Part shown: positions 6,433-14,862 of the stretch, piece after piece | How the letters are laid out: the number at the start of each line of letters is the position of its first letter | Numbering within the stretch: the first letter of the stretch is position 1 | Assembly: GCA_002367285.1 (NCBI GenBank) | Contig: DFBF01000174.1 | Span: 1-34,864, forward strand | Direction: 5' to 3' | Source of the DNA: Rhodobacteraceae bacterium UBA3087 | GTDB lineage: Bacteria > Pseudomonadota > Alphaproteobacteria > Rhodobacterales > Rhodobacteraceae | DNA: 34,864 nucleotides | Notes under the pieces: generated by a model | Seen by the model: the letters and a program-made list of their open reading frames with translations, nothing else | What the model was told of the DNA's origin: nothing | Database searches by the model: none | Position numbers and translations under genes: made by a program

Positions 6433-8870
6433 TCCGCGTCTTTCTATTCGCCTTACTGATTCTGACCCCGTGCACACTGGGCGCACAAAGCGTGCCAGTA
6501 CGTTCAGGCGAGCACGTCGACTTTTCACGCTTAGTTCTTGATTTTTCCGAACGCCAGAACTGGGAATTCGGACGGGTTCCCGAGGGATATGAGCTTCGAC
6601 TTTCAAATCCAGAGATGGAATTTGATCTGACAACCGTTTTTCGCCTCATCCCCAAAACCCGAATTCAAGATGTGGCCGACCTTGGGGATGGGCGGCTTCT
6701 CATCCGCTCCAAATGCACCTGCCACGGGGATGCTTTCGACCTGCGCGGAACACAAGTGATCGTAGACATAAAGGACGGCCCCGCAACGCAAAGCGCCAGC
6801 CCATTTGACCGGGAATTGCCGCAACTTCCCAATCCGCAGGACAGCGCGCAGGTTGCTCAACGCCCTCCAGGACCATCCGCAAGCGTTACATCAATCCTCG
6901 GCATTTCGGTCACAATGCCGACCATTTTTCCAAACGGCGGCCCTGATCCCCAGCATGACACCGACAGGCCTGAACTTGCACGCGGCGGATTGCCACTTGC
7001 ATTTGGTGATGCAGCTGCAATCCCTTTGAAGGCCTCGGCTCCCACATCTAAACCGAGTGTTTTGGAGGCCCCCGATGCTGAAACGGTTTCAAGCGAAACG
7101 GCCATCCTGGAAACCAACCAACAGGATAATCGTATCACGCCTTTAGAAAATGCATTGCTGGAACAAATCGGACGCGCAGCCGCTCAAGGTTTGCTTGAAG
7201 CTGATATCTCAAAAACTGAAGGTCAAATTTCTGAGGCTTTGGACCCAATTCCAGCGCCAGCCAGCCCTCATCCCGGAGGGATTGGAACCCCGCACGTCCC
7301 GCATGCAACCCCCACGGATCACGTTCAAATCCAAACCTCGATTGATAGAGGCATGGAACGGGGTCGTGCGGTTAATGCTCTGACACAGGTTGGCACAACT
7401 TGTTTGCCGGACAAGTATTTTTCCATTTCGCACTGGGGAAAACCGCCTTCAAATGGTGCAGACCTTTCTCTGCATCGCGCATCCATGCTTGGAGAATTCG
7501 ACAGTGCGGACAGCGAAAAGCTCCAGGCTCTGGTACGCCACTATCTATATCTGACATTTGGAGCGGAGGCCGCTGCCTTAGTACGGCGGTATGAAGCAGA
7601 CCTGGAACGTCCGGACCTTCTTGTTGCCATTGCTGAGATCATGGATCATGGTCAGGCTAGGCAACCGGATGCCTTGTTTGACCAGATGGGCTGTGCTGGG
7701 GCGGCCTCTCTTTGGGCAACTCTTGCACAACCCTCTTTGCGTCGAGGGGATGAAATTGACCGCAGCGGCGTCATCAAAGCATTCTCTGAACTTCCCCTGC
7801 ATCTCCGACGTCATTTGGGTCCAATTCTGTCTGCCCGATTTCTAAAAATCGGCGACACCGAAACTGCCAGTGTACTTCGAGACGCGATCGCTCGAGCCTC
7901 GGGTAGCCACGGTAGTTCTTTCGATTTGCTTGAGGCAGAGCTCGACTTGGCGCATGGGAATACCGGACCAGCAACAGAACAGCTTGAGGAAATCATTGAC
8001 GCCGATGCTGCGAATTCACCGGAAGCGATCTTGAAGCTAATTGAAACTCGCGTCTCAGCAGGTCTTCCTATTGCTGATAGGATACGAGAAATCGTTTCAA
8101 CACTTGCCTATGAACATCGCGGCACATCAATGGGTGAAGCGCTTTTGTCTGCTGAAATTCGGGCACATGCTTATGGAGCTGATTTTGAGGCAGCGTTTCA
8201 GACACTCAACGGTGGGCAGAATTCTGGTCACCTTGCAGAAGATGCAGCCGCCACCCTGCGAGAAGAAGCCTTTCATCTTCTGGCTATGAATGGTTCCGAT
8301 CCCAGCTTCCTGCGCTTCACACTTTCCTCAACAGCCACCTTGGCGCAGGCTCAGCCGTCCCTACGCAGAGCTGTTTCTGATCGACTTCTTACCCTTGGTT
8401 TTCCGACACCTGCCAGGGAAATATTGGGCACCTCTGCCATGGTTCCAGAATTGGAAGACCGAGTGCTTTTTGCGCGTGCGGCACTACTTGAGGGGAAGCC
8501 GGAGATAGCGCTGGGATACCTGTCTGGAATTCCGACACCCGTTGCGAAAAGCCTGCGAGCGGAAAGCTTGTCGATGCTGCGTGATCATGATGCCGCGGCA
8601 TCAATCTGGCGCGACTTGGAAGAGAACGACGCAAGATTACAGGAAGCGTGGCGTGCAGGTGACTGGCAGCAGGTTGCAGACATGCCTGAAAGCCCGATGC
8701 AAGCCGCTGCGAAACTGATGTTGGGCCATGACCCAGCAGACAGGGAAGCTTCACCAACGGTCGAAGGTCTGCCAGATAATGCTATGTCACACGGGAGCGC
8801 CTTGCTGGAGGAAAGCCAAGCCGCACGCGCAGCATTAAACGACCTACTGACTGCGCTTGAAAAACCCTAA
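6429..8870 (+). CDS. Large secreted protein in the motA operon (candidate motor accessory, MotC-like by position)
   Basis: The start ATG overlaps the motA stop (ATGA). The 813-residue product has a signal peptide (about 1-21) and should be periplasmic. The N-terminal 25-130 region is a compact beta-rich domain containing GEHVDFSRLVLDF, then CTCHGDAF and VIVDIKDG; the closely spaced Cys pair (CTC) is notable. Residues about 130-300 are Pro/Ser-rich and probably disordered. From about 330 onward the protein is alpha-helical, with TPR-like helix pairs (AATLREEAFHLLAMNG, ARAALLEGKPEIALGYLSG). I recognise no named family. Position after motE-like and motA genes suggests a motor-linked role similar to rhizobial MotC, but no sequence similarity to MotC is claimed. 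Confidence 0.75.
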   Translation: MIRVFLFALLILTPCTLGAQSVPVRSGEHVDFSRLVLDFSERQNWEFGRVPEGYELRLSNPEMEFDLTTVFRLIPKTRIQDVADLGDGRLLIRSKCTCHGDAFDLRGTQVIVDIKDGPATQSASPFDRELPQLPNPQDSAQVAQRPPGPSASVTSILGISVTMPTIFPNGGPDPQHDTDRPELARGGLPLAFGDAAAIPLKASAPTSKPSVLEAPDAETVSSETAILETNQQDNRITPLENALLEQIGRAAAQGLLEADISKTEGQISEALDPIPAPASPHPGGIGTPHVPHATPTDHVQIQTSIDRGMERGRAVNALTQVGTTCLPDKYFSISHWGKPPSNGADLSLHRASMLGEFDSADSEKLQALVRHYLYLTFGAEAAALVRRYEADLERPDLLVAIAEIMDHGQARQPDALFDQMGCAGAASLWATLAQPSLRRGDEIDRSGVIKAFSELPLHLRRHLGPILSARFLKIGDTETASVLRDAIARASGSHGSSFDLLEAELDLAHGNTGPATEQLEEIIDADAANSPEAILKLIETRVSAGLPIADRIREIVSTLAYEHRGTSMGEALLSAEIRAHAYGADFEAAFQTLNGGQNSGHLAEDAAATLREEAFHLLAMNGSDPSFLRFTLSSTATLAQAQPSLRRAVSDRLLTLGFPTPAREILGTSAMVPELEDRVLFARAALLEGKPEIALGYLSGIPTPVAKSLRAESLSMLRDHDAAASIWRDLEENDARLQEAWRAGDWQQVADMPESPMQAAAKLMLGHDPADREASPTVEGLPDNAMSHGSALLEESQAARAALNDLLTALEKP

Positions 8871-9259
8871 CGCCACCCGGGGTCAGTTACAATTTGTAAA
8901 CCAATTCTGTCTAGTTTGGCTTGTGAAACAGCAGCAAGAAATGCGGCAAAAATGACTGGAATTGTGTCTTCCCCCAAAAGGGCTGAACCTTACCTGGATG
9001 GTTCCCAAGGCTATCTGAGCGATGGTCGAAACTGCGCTAGGGCTGGTAAAACCTCATCATCAGAGCCGCCTGAATGTAGCGTCAAAATCATCATGGCGGG
9101 GCTTTCTTCAAAGCCGAAGAACTGGAATGGCGCTTTCTTTCAAACACGAAGGCGCGTATCGCCAATCCGGTTTGGTTTGGCGAAGTCTTCCTTCGAAGAT
9201 CAGACAGAATCCGCCTCAAAACTGGGCGTCACTGACAAGTTTTCTCGTCGGCATACATC
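8871..9259. other. 389-base non-coding gap before flhA
   Basis: This is the largest gap inside an otherwise tightly packed cluster. It contains a perfect inverted repeat 17 bases after the upstream stop (8887-8899) and a short hairpin (GGCTTT at 9100-9105 with AAAGCC at 9110-9115). Two overlapping reading frames of more than 100 codons cross it, but their translations (Ser/Arg-rich, no domain or membrane pattern) look random, and one reads into flhA out of frame. I see no TTAA-N7-TTAA, no sigma-54 motif and no recognisable gene remnant. It may hold the flhA promoter or the residue of a decayed gene. Confidence 0.5.
8887..8899. repeat. Perfect inverted repeat after the secreted-protein gene
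   Basis: TTACAA-T-TTGTAA is a perfect 6+1+6 inverted repeat. The stem is AT-rich with too short a loop for a terminator, so an operator for a dimeric regulator is more likely if it is functional at all. It lies 17 bases after the stop at 8870 and about 360 bases before flhA. Confidence 0.35.
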
Positions 9260-11344
9260 ATGTCATTGACGCTTCGCCAAATCTTCAAACCAACAATTCT
9301 GCTCGCCCTTGCCTTGATGGGCGTGATTGTCATGATGATTCTTCCGATGCCCGCCTGGGTGCTAGACATTGGCTTGGCGACATCGTTCGCCATCGCCATT
9401 CTCATGTTTACCGTAACCTTGTTTATTGAGCGTCCCCTCGATTTCTCCGCATTCCCGACCGTGCTCTTGGCCAGCCTCATGCTCCGATTGTCGATGAACA
9501 TTTCCTCGACCAAGCTCATTATTGGACAGGGCCATACCGGGACTGGGGCCGCAGGGAATGTTATTGAAGGTTTCGCAAATTTCGTCATGTCCGGAAGTGT
9601 TTTTCTGGGCCTCGTCGTGTTTGGCGTCCTGCTCATTGTGAATTTCATCGTGATTACAAAAGGCGCCGCCCGGATGGCTGAAGTCGGTGCCCGTTTCGCG
9701 CTTGATGGGATGCCAGGGAAACAATTGGCCATCGACAGTGACATGTCCGCCGGCGCGATCGACCACACGGAAGCAAAAGCCAGACGCGAAAAAGAACAAC
9801 AGGAAACAACATTCTTTGGCTCTCTGGACGGTGCTTCGAAGTTCGTGAAAGGCGACGCAGTAGCAGGGTTGCTGATCACGCTTTTGAACATGGTCATGGG
9901 GCTGATTATCGGCGTAACAATCCATGACATGGAATTGGCACGCGCCTTCGAAACCTACGCGATCTTGACGGTAGGGGACGGACTGGTCAGCCAAATTCCT
10001 GCGGTGATTATCTCGATTGCGTCGGCCCTTCTGTTGGCCCGCGGCGGCGCAACAGGATCGACCGACATGGCGTTGTTTGCGCAGCTTGGCAAATACCCTC
10101 CTGCTCTGGCAACTGTCGCTATCCTCATGGCTCTTTTCGCCCTCGTCCCCGGCTTGCCATTTATACCGTTTGTGTCCGGTGCCGGAGTTCTGGGGGCATT
10201 TGCCTGGTGGGCACATCAACGCGCGGTCCAACAATCCGAGCAGGACGCGCAGACGTCGACAAGTGAGGAGCCAGTTCGAGAGGAAAGCATGGGCGACGTC
10301 CTGGATCTGGACGACATTCACGTTGAATTTGCGCCGGACCTTGTGACCATGGTGCTGGATCCGGCAACCGGACTGGATGCTCGTATCGCGAACATGCGCA
10401 CGCATGTCGCAAGCGTCTATGGTCTGATTTTGCCCGAGATCCGCCTGACCGACAACGCGGCCTTGCCCGCTGGGGCATATGCCGTGAACATTCAGGGTGT
10501 CCAACAAGCTCAGGATCGTTTGGAACCAGACAAAGCCTTGGCGATCTTGACTGGAACCGAAATGGATCTGCCACCAGGGGAAAATGTAAAAGAGCCCGTC
10601 TACGGCGCACCAGCCCGCTGGATTCCAATGGATGCACAGGAAGATGCCGCATTGCAGGGGGGGACAATCGTGACTCCCACTGAAGTGCTCGCCACCCACC
10701 TTTTGGAAGTTGTGAAGCGCAATTTCGGGCGCCTTCTCAGCATGAAGTCCCTTCGGCGCCTGTTGGATGAGTTTACCAATCTGTCCGATCCCGCGCGAGC
10801 GGAAGCAAACCGTCGCCTACTTGATGAACTGGTGCCAGACAAGGTCCCCACAGATCTGCTTCTTTCGGTACTGCGTTTGTTGTTGGAGGAACGGGTCTCG
10901 ATCAGAAACCTTCCCCTTATTCTCGAAGCAATTGCCGAAGCGCGACCTGTCTTGGCAACACCAGAAGGGATTTGCGAACACGTCAGGCAGCGGTTGGGCT
11001 TTCAGTTGATATCAGAGCTCAAACGTGAAGACGGCACCCTCCCTCTGGTTCAACTTGCACCGGAGTGGGAGGAGCTGTTCACAACCTATCAGATCAACAC
11101 AGAACGCGGGCCTGGCGATGTCGCACTCCCTCCAGAACAATTCAATCGGCTGGCGAACTCCGTAGCAGAACGAATTGCGCGCGCGGGGGAAACCGGTATT
11201 TATCCGGCCGTGGTGACCTCCACCAGACGCCGCCGTTTCCTACGCACGGTCCTAACGGCAAAAGGGATCGCGAACCCGGTCTTTTCTTTCGAAGAAATCG
11301 GTACCGAAGCGCGACCATCGCTGGTCGGGATGATCCCGGCATGA
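9260..11344 (+). CDS. flhA: Flagellar export gate protein FlhA
   Basis: FlhA is the large export-gate subunit; its membrane part uses the proton gradient, and its cytoplasmic ring receives substrate-chaperone complexes. The 694 residues match the family. The N-terminal half (1-320) has about eight membrane helices. The conserved FHIPEP-family block RMAEVGARFALDGMPGKQLA (138-157) followed by IDSDM is present. The C-terminal cytoplasmic domain begins near 345 (LDDIHVEFAPDLV) and includes ARWIPMD and the conserved helix KSLRRLLDEFTNL. It opens an flhA-fliR-flhB run with four-base and one-base overlaps. Confidence 0.97.
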   Translation: MSLTLRQIFKPTILLALALMGVIVMMILPMPAWVLDIGLATSFAIAILMFTVTLFIERPLDFSAFPTVLLASLMLRLSMNISSTKLIIGQGHTGTGAAGNVIEGFANFVMSGSVFLGLVVFGVLLIVNFIVITKGAARMAEVGARFALDGMPGKQLAIDSDMSAGAIDHTEAKARREKEQQETTFFGSLDGASKFVKGDAVAGLLITLLNMVMGLIIGVTIHDMELARAFETYAILTVGDGLVSQIPAVIISIASALLLARGGATGSTDMALFAQLGKYPPALATVAILMALFALVPGLPFIPFVSGAGVLGAFAWWAHQRAVQQSEQDAQTSTSEEPVREESMGDVLDLDDIHVEFAPDLVTMVLDPATGLDARIANMRTHVASVYGLILPEIRLTDNAALPAGAYAVNIQGVQQAQDRLEPDKALAILTGTEMDLPPGENVKEPVYGAPARWIPMDAQEDAALQGGTIVTPTEVLATHLLEVVKRNFGRLLSMKSLRRLLDEFTNLSDPARAEANRRLLDELVPDKVPTDLLLSVLRLLLEERVSIRNLPLILEAIAEARPVLATPEGICEHVRQRLGFQLISELKREDGTLPLVQLAPEWEELFTTYQINTERGPGDVALPPEQFNRLANSVAERIARAGETGIYPAVVTSTRRRRFLRTVLTAKGIANPVFSFEEIGTEARPSLVGMIPA

Positions 11345-12117
11345 ACGAACAACTCGCCGAGATACTCGCTATGGGCCAAAGCAGTCTGGCGTTGGGCTTT
11401 ATCGTTTTCTTGCGTGTTGGGGGCGCCATGGCCCTGTTCCCGGCCTTTGGAGAAAGATCAATTCCCGAGCGGATCCGCGTGATACTGGCCATCGCGTTTA
11501 CCGCGATTGTTTCACCAGCCGTCGCCCCAACTGTACACCCTTTCCTTCCACAGGCGGGACGTTTTGGCATTCTTATCGTGACCGAACCTATTGTCGGCTT
11601 GTCAATTGGGGCGGTCATCCGCCTGTTCGTGTTTGCATTGCAGATGGCTGGAAGCATTGCGGCTCAATCCACCTCCCTGGCGCAAATTTTTGGCGGTGCA
11701 ACAATCGATCCTCAACCCGCGATTGGCCACATTCTGCTGGTCGCTGGATTGGCTTTGGCTGTTATGACCGGGCTCCACGTCCGCTTAGTCGAAGTCTTGA
11801 TCCTGTCCTATGAAATCTTCCCACCAGGACAACTGCCAGGGGCCGATTTGCTGACACAATGGGGAGTCGTCCGCATATCGCGGGCTTTTGGTTTGGCGTT
11901 TACATTGGCCGTACCGTTCGTCATCGCCTCGCTCATCTACAATGTGGCTCTCGGAGTCATCAACCGGGCTATGCCACAACTCATGGTCGCCTTTGTTGGC
12001 GCTCCGGCCATCACGGCAGGAGGTCTCATTCTTTTGCTCCTGACTTCGCCCATCCTTCTGTCGGTCTGGGTGCAGGCCTTGAACCTCTTTCTTGGTCAGC
12101 CATTTGGAGGGCCGTGA
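11341..12117 (+). CDS. fliR: Flagellar export gate protein FliR
   Basis: FliR is the third channel protein beside FliP and FliQ. From the ATG at 11341, which overlaps the flhA stop (ATGA), the product has 258 residues, the expected length; a longer open frame upstream lies within flhA and is not used. It is almost wholly hydrophobic, with about six membrane helices and FliR hallmarks such as FLRVGGAMALFPAFG near the N-terminus, PFVIASLIYNVALGVINRAM and PQL in the later helices. It ends by overlapping flhB by one base. Confidence 0.95.
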   Translation: MNEQLAEILAMGQSSLALGFIVFLRVGGAMALFPAFGERSIPERIRVILAIAFTAIVSPAVAPTVHPFLPQAGRFGILIVTEPIVGLSIGAVIRLFVFALQMAGSIAAQSTSLAQIFGGATIDPQPAIGHILLVAGLALAVMTGLHVRLVEVLILSYEIFPPGQLPGADLLTQWGVVRISRAFGLAFTLAVPFVIASLIYNVALGVINRAMPQLMVAFVGAPAITAGGLILLLLTSPILLSVWVQALNLFLGQPFGGP

Positions 12118-13214
12118 TGGCAGATGGTTCCGACGATCAAGACAAGCAACACGAGGCAACACAAAAGAAGCTGGATGATGCTCGGAAAAAGGGCGAAATT
12201 CCTCGGTCTGCGGATTTAACGACTGCGGCCGCGTATGCAGGGCTTCTGATCGTTGCAGTATCCTTGGGCGCAACAAGTCTGAAAGGCCTTGGCTCCGACC
12301 TTCTTGGATTGGTCGCGCGCGCTGACACCCTGTCGCGCGATGTTTTTGCGGGCGGGGGGCATGCCTTTCTCGGTTCTCTACTGCGAGACATGTCCGCCCG
12401 ATTGGCACCTTGGTTCCTGGTCCCCGGCGTATCCGCCCTTCTCGTTTTGATTGCGACACGGGGGTTCGTTGTCGCACCCGAGAAACTTCAGCCAAAGCTA
12501 AGTCGAATTTCTCCCCTGTCCAATGCCAAGAACAAATTCGGCCGCAGTGGCTTGTTCGAGTTTTTCAAGAGCTTTACCAAATTGACGATCTACTCCTTTG
12601 TGTTGGGTGTTTTCCTATGGCGTGAAATGCCCGATGTGATTGGCACCATTGGCCTGAACCCGGCCATGGCGACTGTTGTTTTGCTGAATTTATGTGTCAA
12701 ATTCTTCGCCCTTGTTCTTGGGATTGCCTTGGCAATTGGCGGGGTCGACTTCATGTGGCAGCACCAAGAACACTTGCGCAAGAACCGTATGTCCCACAAG
12801 GAATTGATGGACGAGGCCAAACAGAACGAAGGCGACCCACATGTAAAGCAGCAGCGCCGGCAAAAGGGATACGAAATCGCGATGAGCCAAGGCTTGCAGG
12901 ATGTTCCGGATGCTGACGTTATTGTGGTAAACCCAACCCACTATGCAGTCGCTCTCCAATGGTCGCGTCTTCCAGGTGAAGCCCCAATCTGTATCGCAAA
13001 GGGGGTGGACGAAGTCGCCGCCCGCATTCGCGAAATTGGGGCCGAAGCAGGTGTCCCAATCCACCGAGATCCGCCAACGGCACGGGCCATTTTTGCGGTG
13101 GTTGAAATCGGACAGGAAATACATCCAGACCAATACCAAGCCGTGGCAGCCGCCATTCGGTTTGCTGAAGATATGCGCAGCAAGGCTCGTACGCAACTTA
13201 GGAGAAAACCGTGA
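12117..13214 (+). CDS. flhB: Flagellar export switch protein FlhB
   Basis: FlhB controls the switch from rod/hook to filament export. The start ATG uses the last base of the fliR stop (TGATG). The 365 residues show the cytoplasmic N-terminus with EATQKKLDDARKKGEIPRS (13-31), typical of FlhB, four membrane helices between about 35 and 215, the linker EHLRKNRMSHKELMDE and the autocleavage motif NPTH at 272-275 within VVNPTHYAVAL. The C-terminal PPTARAIFAVVEIGQEI is the standard FlhB-C ending. All features needed for self-cleavage are present. Confidence 0.97.
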   Translation: MADGSDDQDKQHEATQKKLDDARKKGEIPRSADLTTAAAYAGLLIVAVSLGATSLKGLGSDLLGLVARADTLSRDVFAGGGHAFLGSLLRDMSARLAPWFLVPGVSALLVLIATRGFVVAPEKLQPKLSRISPLSNAKNKFGRSGLFEFFKSFTKLTIYSFVLGVFLWREMPDVIGTIGLNPAMATVVLLNLCVKFFALVLGIALAIGGVDFMWQHQEHLRKNRMSHKELMDEAKQNEGDPHVKQQRRQKGYEIAMSQGLQDVPDADVIVVNPTHYAVALQWSRLPGEAPICIAKGVDEVAARIREIGAEAGVPIHRDPPTARAIFAVVEIGQEIHPDQYQAVAAAIRFAEDMRSKARTQLRRKP

Positions 13215-13600
13215 ACGACCCCCTGGAAGGAATGAAACGCCTTGGGCAAATGATTCTTGACGCGGAACTCGCGAGGCTCAAAGCCATCCAGGACAAGATG
13301 AATACGCAGAAAGGGCGAACGGCTGCCCTGGATCAACAACTTCAGGCCAGGTCAGATCAGGTAAACCTTGGGCACGACGACCTTGCTTTGACAACGGGCC
13401 ACGATGCTACTTGGCAAACTTGGCTGCGAACACAACGCGCGGCATCCAATGCCGAATTGGCGGGTATCGCTGCAGAGCGCGAAGATCAGCTTCTTCAGGC
13501 CCGTCATTCTTTTGGTCGCGCACAGGCAATCGAAGCATTGCAAAAGCGCGCCCTTTCAGAGCGCGCTTTGAAGATTTCTAAACGGAAAGCCTTCGATTGA
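13211..13600 (+). CDS. FliJ-like coiled-coil protein (candidate)
   Basis: A 129-residue, fully helical, charged protein without membrane segments. It begins with a GTG that overlaps the flhB stop (GTGA), so it is translationally coupled to flhB. Two heptad-rich helices (about 5-50 and 75-125) give the hairpin shape expected of FliJ, the central stalk of the FliI hexamer. FliJ sequences diverge strongly, and no other fliJ candidate is seen in this window beyond this and the FlgN-like gene. The call is therefore an inference from size, coiled coil and position; a general export chaperone is the alternative. Confidence 0.6.
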   Translation: MNDPLEGMKRLGQMILDAELARLKAIQDKMNTQKGRTAALDQQLQARSDQVNLGHDDLALTTGHDATWQTWLRTQRAASNAELAGIAAEREDQLLQARHSFGRAQAIEALQKRALSERALKISKRKAFD

Positions 13601-13603
13601 GCC

Positions 13604-14110
13604 TCAGATATCCTGACGTACAAAGTCGGTTATCAGAACATCAATAATGATATCGCCCAGTATACGATGAGCGACTTCCCGAAGTGCTGTTCTGAGAGAG
13701 TTGAGTTTTTCAACCTCTGTGAACACCCCATCAAAACCACCGGCGTTCGCATGGGCAAACAAGATTTGCAAAAATGCGTCGCGAAGCTTGGGTTCACGTT
13801 GATAGAACTCTTCACTTCCACCAGGCGTGACCTCCAGGCTGAAAGCCAAAACCACAAGAGCACTGACCTGCGCATCCTTGACAACCGGGACAACAAACTG
13901 GTTGTTCATTTTGACGAAATCGCTGGTTGGCTCACCCTCCTCAACCGGTTCTGCTTGCGCAGCCGGTGCAGCAGCCAGATGTTCACCAGCCTCAGGATCA
14001 CCACAAGGGTTGGTTTCAACAACCTCTGGTTCGGATTTCAACATCAATCCTGCGCCGACGCCAGCACCCAGGCCGATCAACGCAAGTAGAATGGGAAGGA
14101 TTTTACCCAT
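13604..14110 (-). CDS. Second FliL-family protein
   Basis: The 168-residue product has an N-terminal membrane helix (about 5-24), an acidic Pro/Ala-rich linker (25-62) and a periplasmic FliL-like domain with NNQFVVPVV, ALVVLAFSLEV and the closing ILGDIIIDVLITDFVRQ, which parallels the DLLIMEFVLN ending of the first FliL. It is the last gene of the leftward flgB...flgH block, 12 bases after flgH, with a GGAG ribosome site. Its stop faces the FliJ-like gene stop with only three bases between. Having two FliL-type genes suggests different partners, for instance one at the stator and one at the basal body; this is inference. Confidence 0.8.
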   Translation of the reverse strand: MGKILPILLALIGLGAGVGAGLMLKSEPEVVETNPCGDPEAGEHLAAAPAAQAEPVEEGEPTSDFVKMNNQFVVPVVKDAQVSALVVLAFSLEVTPGGSEEFYQREPKLRDAFLQILFAHANAGGFDGVFTEVEKLNSLRTALREVAHRILGDIIIDVLITDFVRQDI

Positions 14111-14122
14111 GATGGGCTCCTC

Positions 14123-14851
14123 TCAGAAAGGTAGGACGATATCGGCGACTTGTTGGCCATAGCGGGGCTGCTGAACGTCGGTGATTTGGCCCCGCCCACC
14201 ATAAGAAATCCTAGCCGAAGCAATCTTGTCATAAGGGATTTCATTCTGGCGTGAGATATCTTCGGGGCGCACGAATCCTGTCACGAGCAGTTCGCGAAGC
14301 TCGAAATTGACACGGACTTCCTGCGTTCCTTGAATTTGCAAAACACCGTTGGGAAGTGTTCCCAGAACCGTGGCGGCGATCCGAAGAGTCAGCTTTTCAT
14401 TTCGCTTTGTCGACCCATTGCCAGAGGATGCGCTGTCTGAATTCGTCTCGATTGCCGAGCCCATGGTCGCACCCTCAGCCATTTGACCGTCGATCAGTTG
14501 TGGTAGGCTCAGTAGGTTTGGAACTCCCATGGTTTCCGATCCACTGCGCGCCCTTTGCGAGCTGTTCTTGAACTCAGCCTGGTCATTGATCTCGATGACA
14601 ACAGTCAGGATATCTCCTGCGTTCTGCGCGCGACGATCCCCAAGAAGCGACTGACGGCCACCGCTCCACAAAGATGCGCGGTCCGCAGGGCGCTGGGCTT
14701 GGGTGTCTTGCGGAAATTCAGAAGCTGTCATCGCCCGATGCTCGGCGCCGCCTTCAATTGCAGTCATGCCCGGGGGCTTGCCAACATTTTCCAACCGCTC
14801 ACAGGCAGTTGTCAAAAGAACAAGGGGAAGAAGGAAGGCGAGAAACCGCAT
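14123..14851 (-). CDS. flgH: Flagellar L-ring protein FlgH (lipoprotein)
   Basis: FlgH forms the outer-membrane L ring around the rod. The 242-residue precursor starts with a lipoprotein signal whose lipobox LTTAC places the lipidated Cys at 17. The mature part shows the family features SLWSGGRQSLLGDRRAQNAG, ILTVVIEINDQAEFKNSS, a variable Ser/Asn-rich middle and the closing VRPEDISRQNEIPYDKIASA followed by RISYGGRG. It lies 11 bases after flgA in the same leftward operon. The P-ring gene flgI, its usual partner, is not in this window. Confidence 0.96.
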   Translation of the reverse strand: MRFLAFLLPLVLLTTACERLENVGKPPGMTAIEGGAEHRAMTASEFPQDTQAQRPADRASLWSGGRQSLLGDRRAQNAGDILTVVIEINDQAEFKNSSQRARSGSETMGVPNLLSLPQLIDGQMAEGATMGSAIETNSDSASSGNGSTKRNEKLTLRIAATVLGTLPNGVLQIQGTQEVRVNFELRELLVTGFVRPEDISRQNEIPYDKIASARISYGGRGQITDVQQPRYGQQVADIVLPF

Positions 14852-14862
14852 ATCGTGGTCCT

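Noticed and set aside
8916..9269. 117-codon frame in the gap before flhA as a possible gene
   Set aside because: No ribosome site, no domain or membrane pattern, Ser/Lys/Arg-rich random look, and an overlap into flhA in another frame.
9362..10699. 445-codon minus-strand open frame
   Set aside because: It is fully inside flhA on the opposite strand, rich in His/Cys/Gln without any domain pattern; a shadow of flhA codon use.
11065..11340. Upstream extension of FliR
   Set aside because: It lies inside flhA, and the ATG at 11341 overlapping the flhA stop gives the expected 258 residues.
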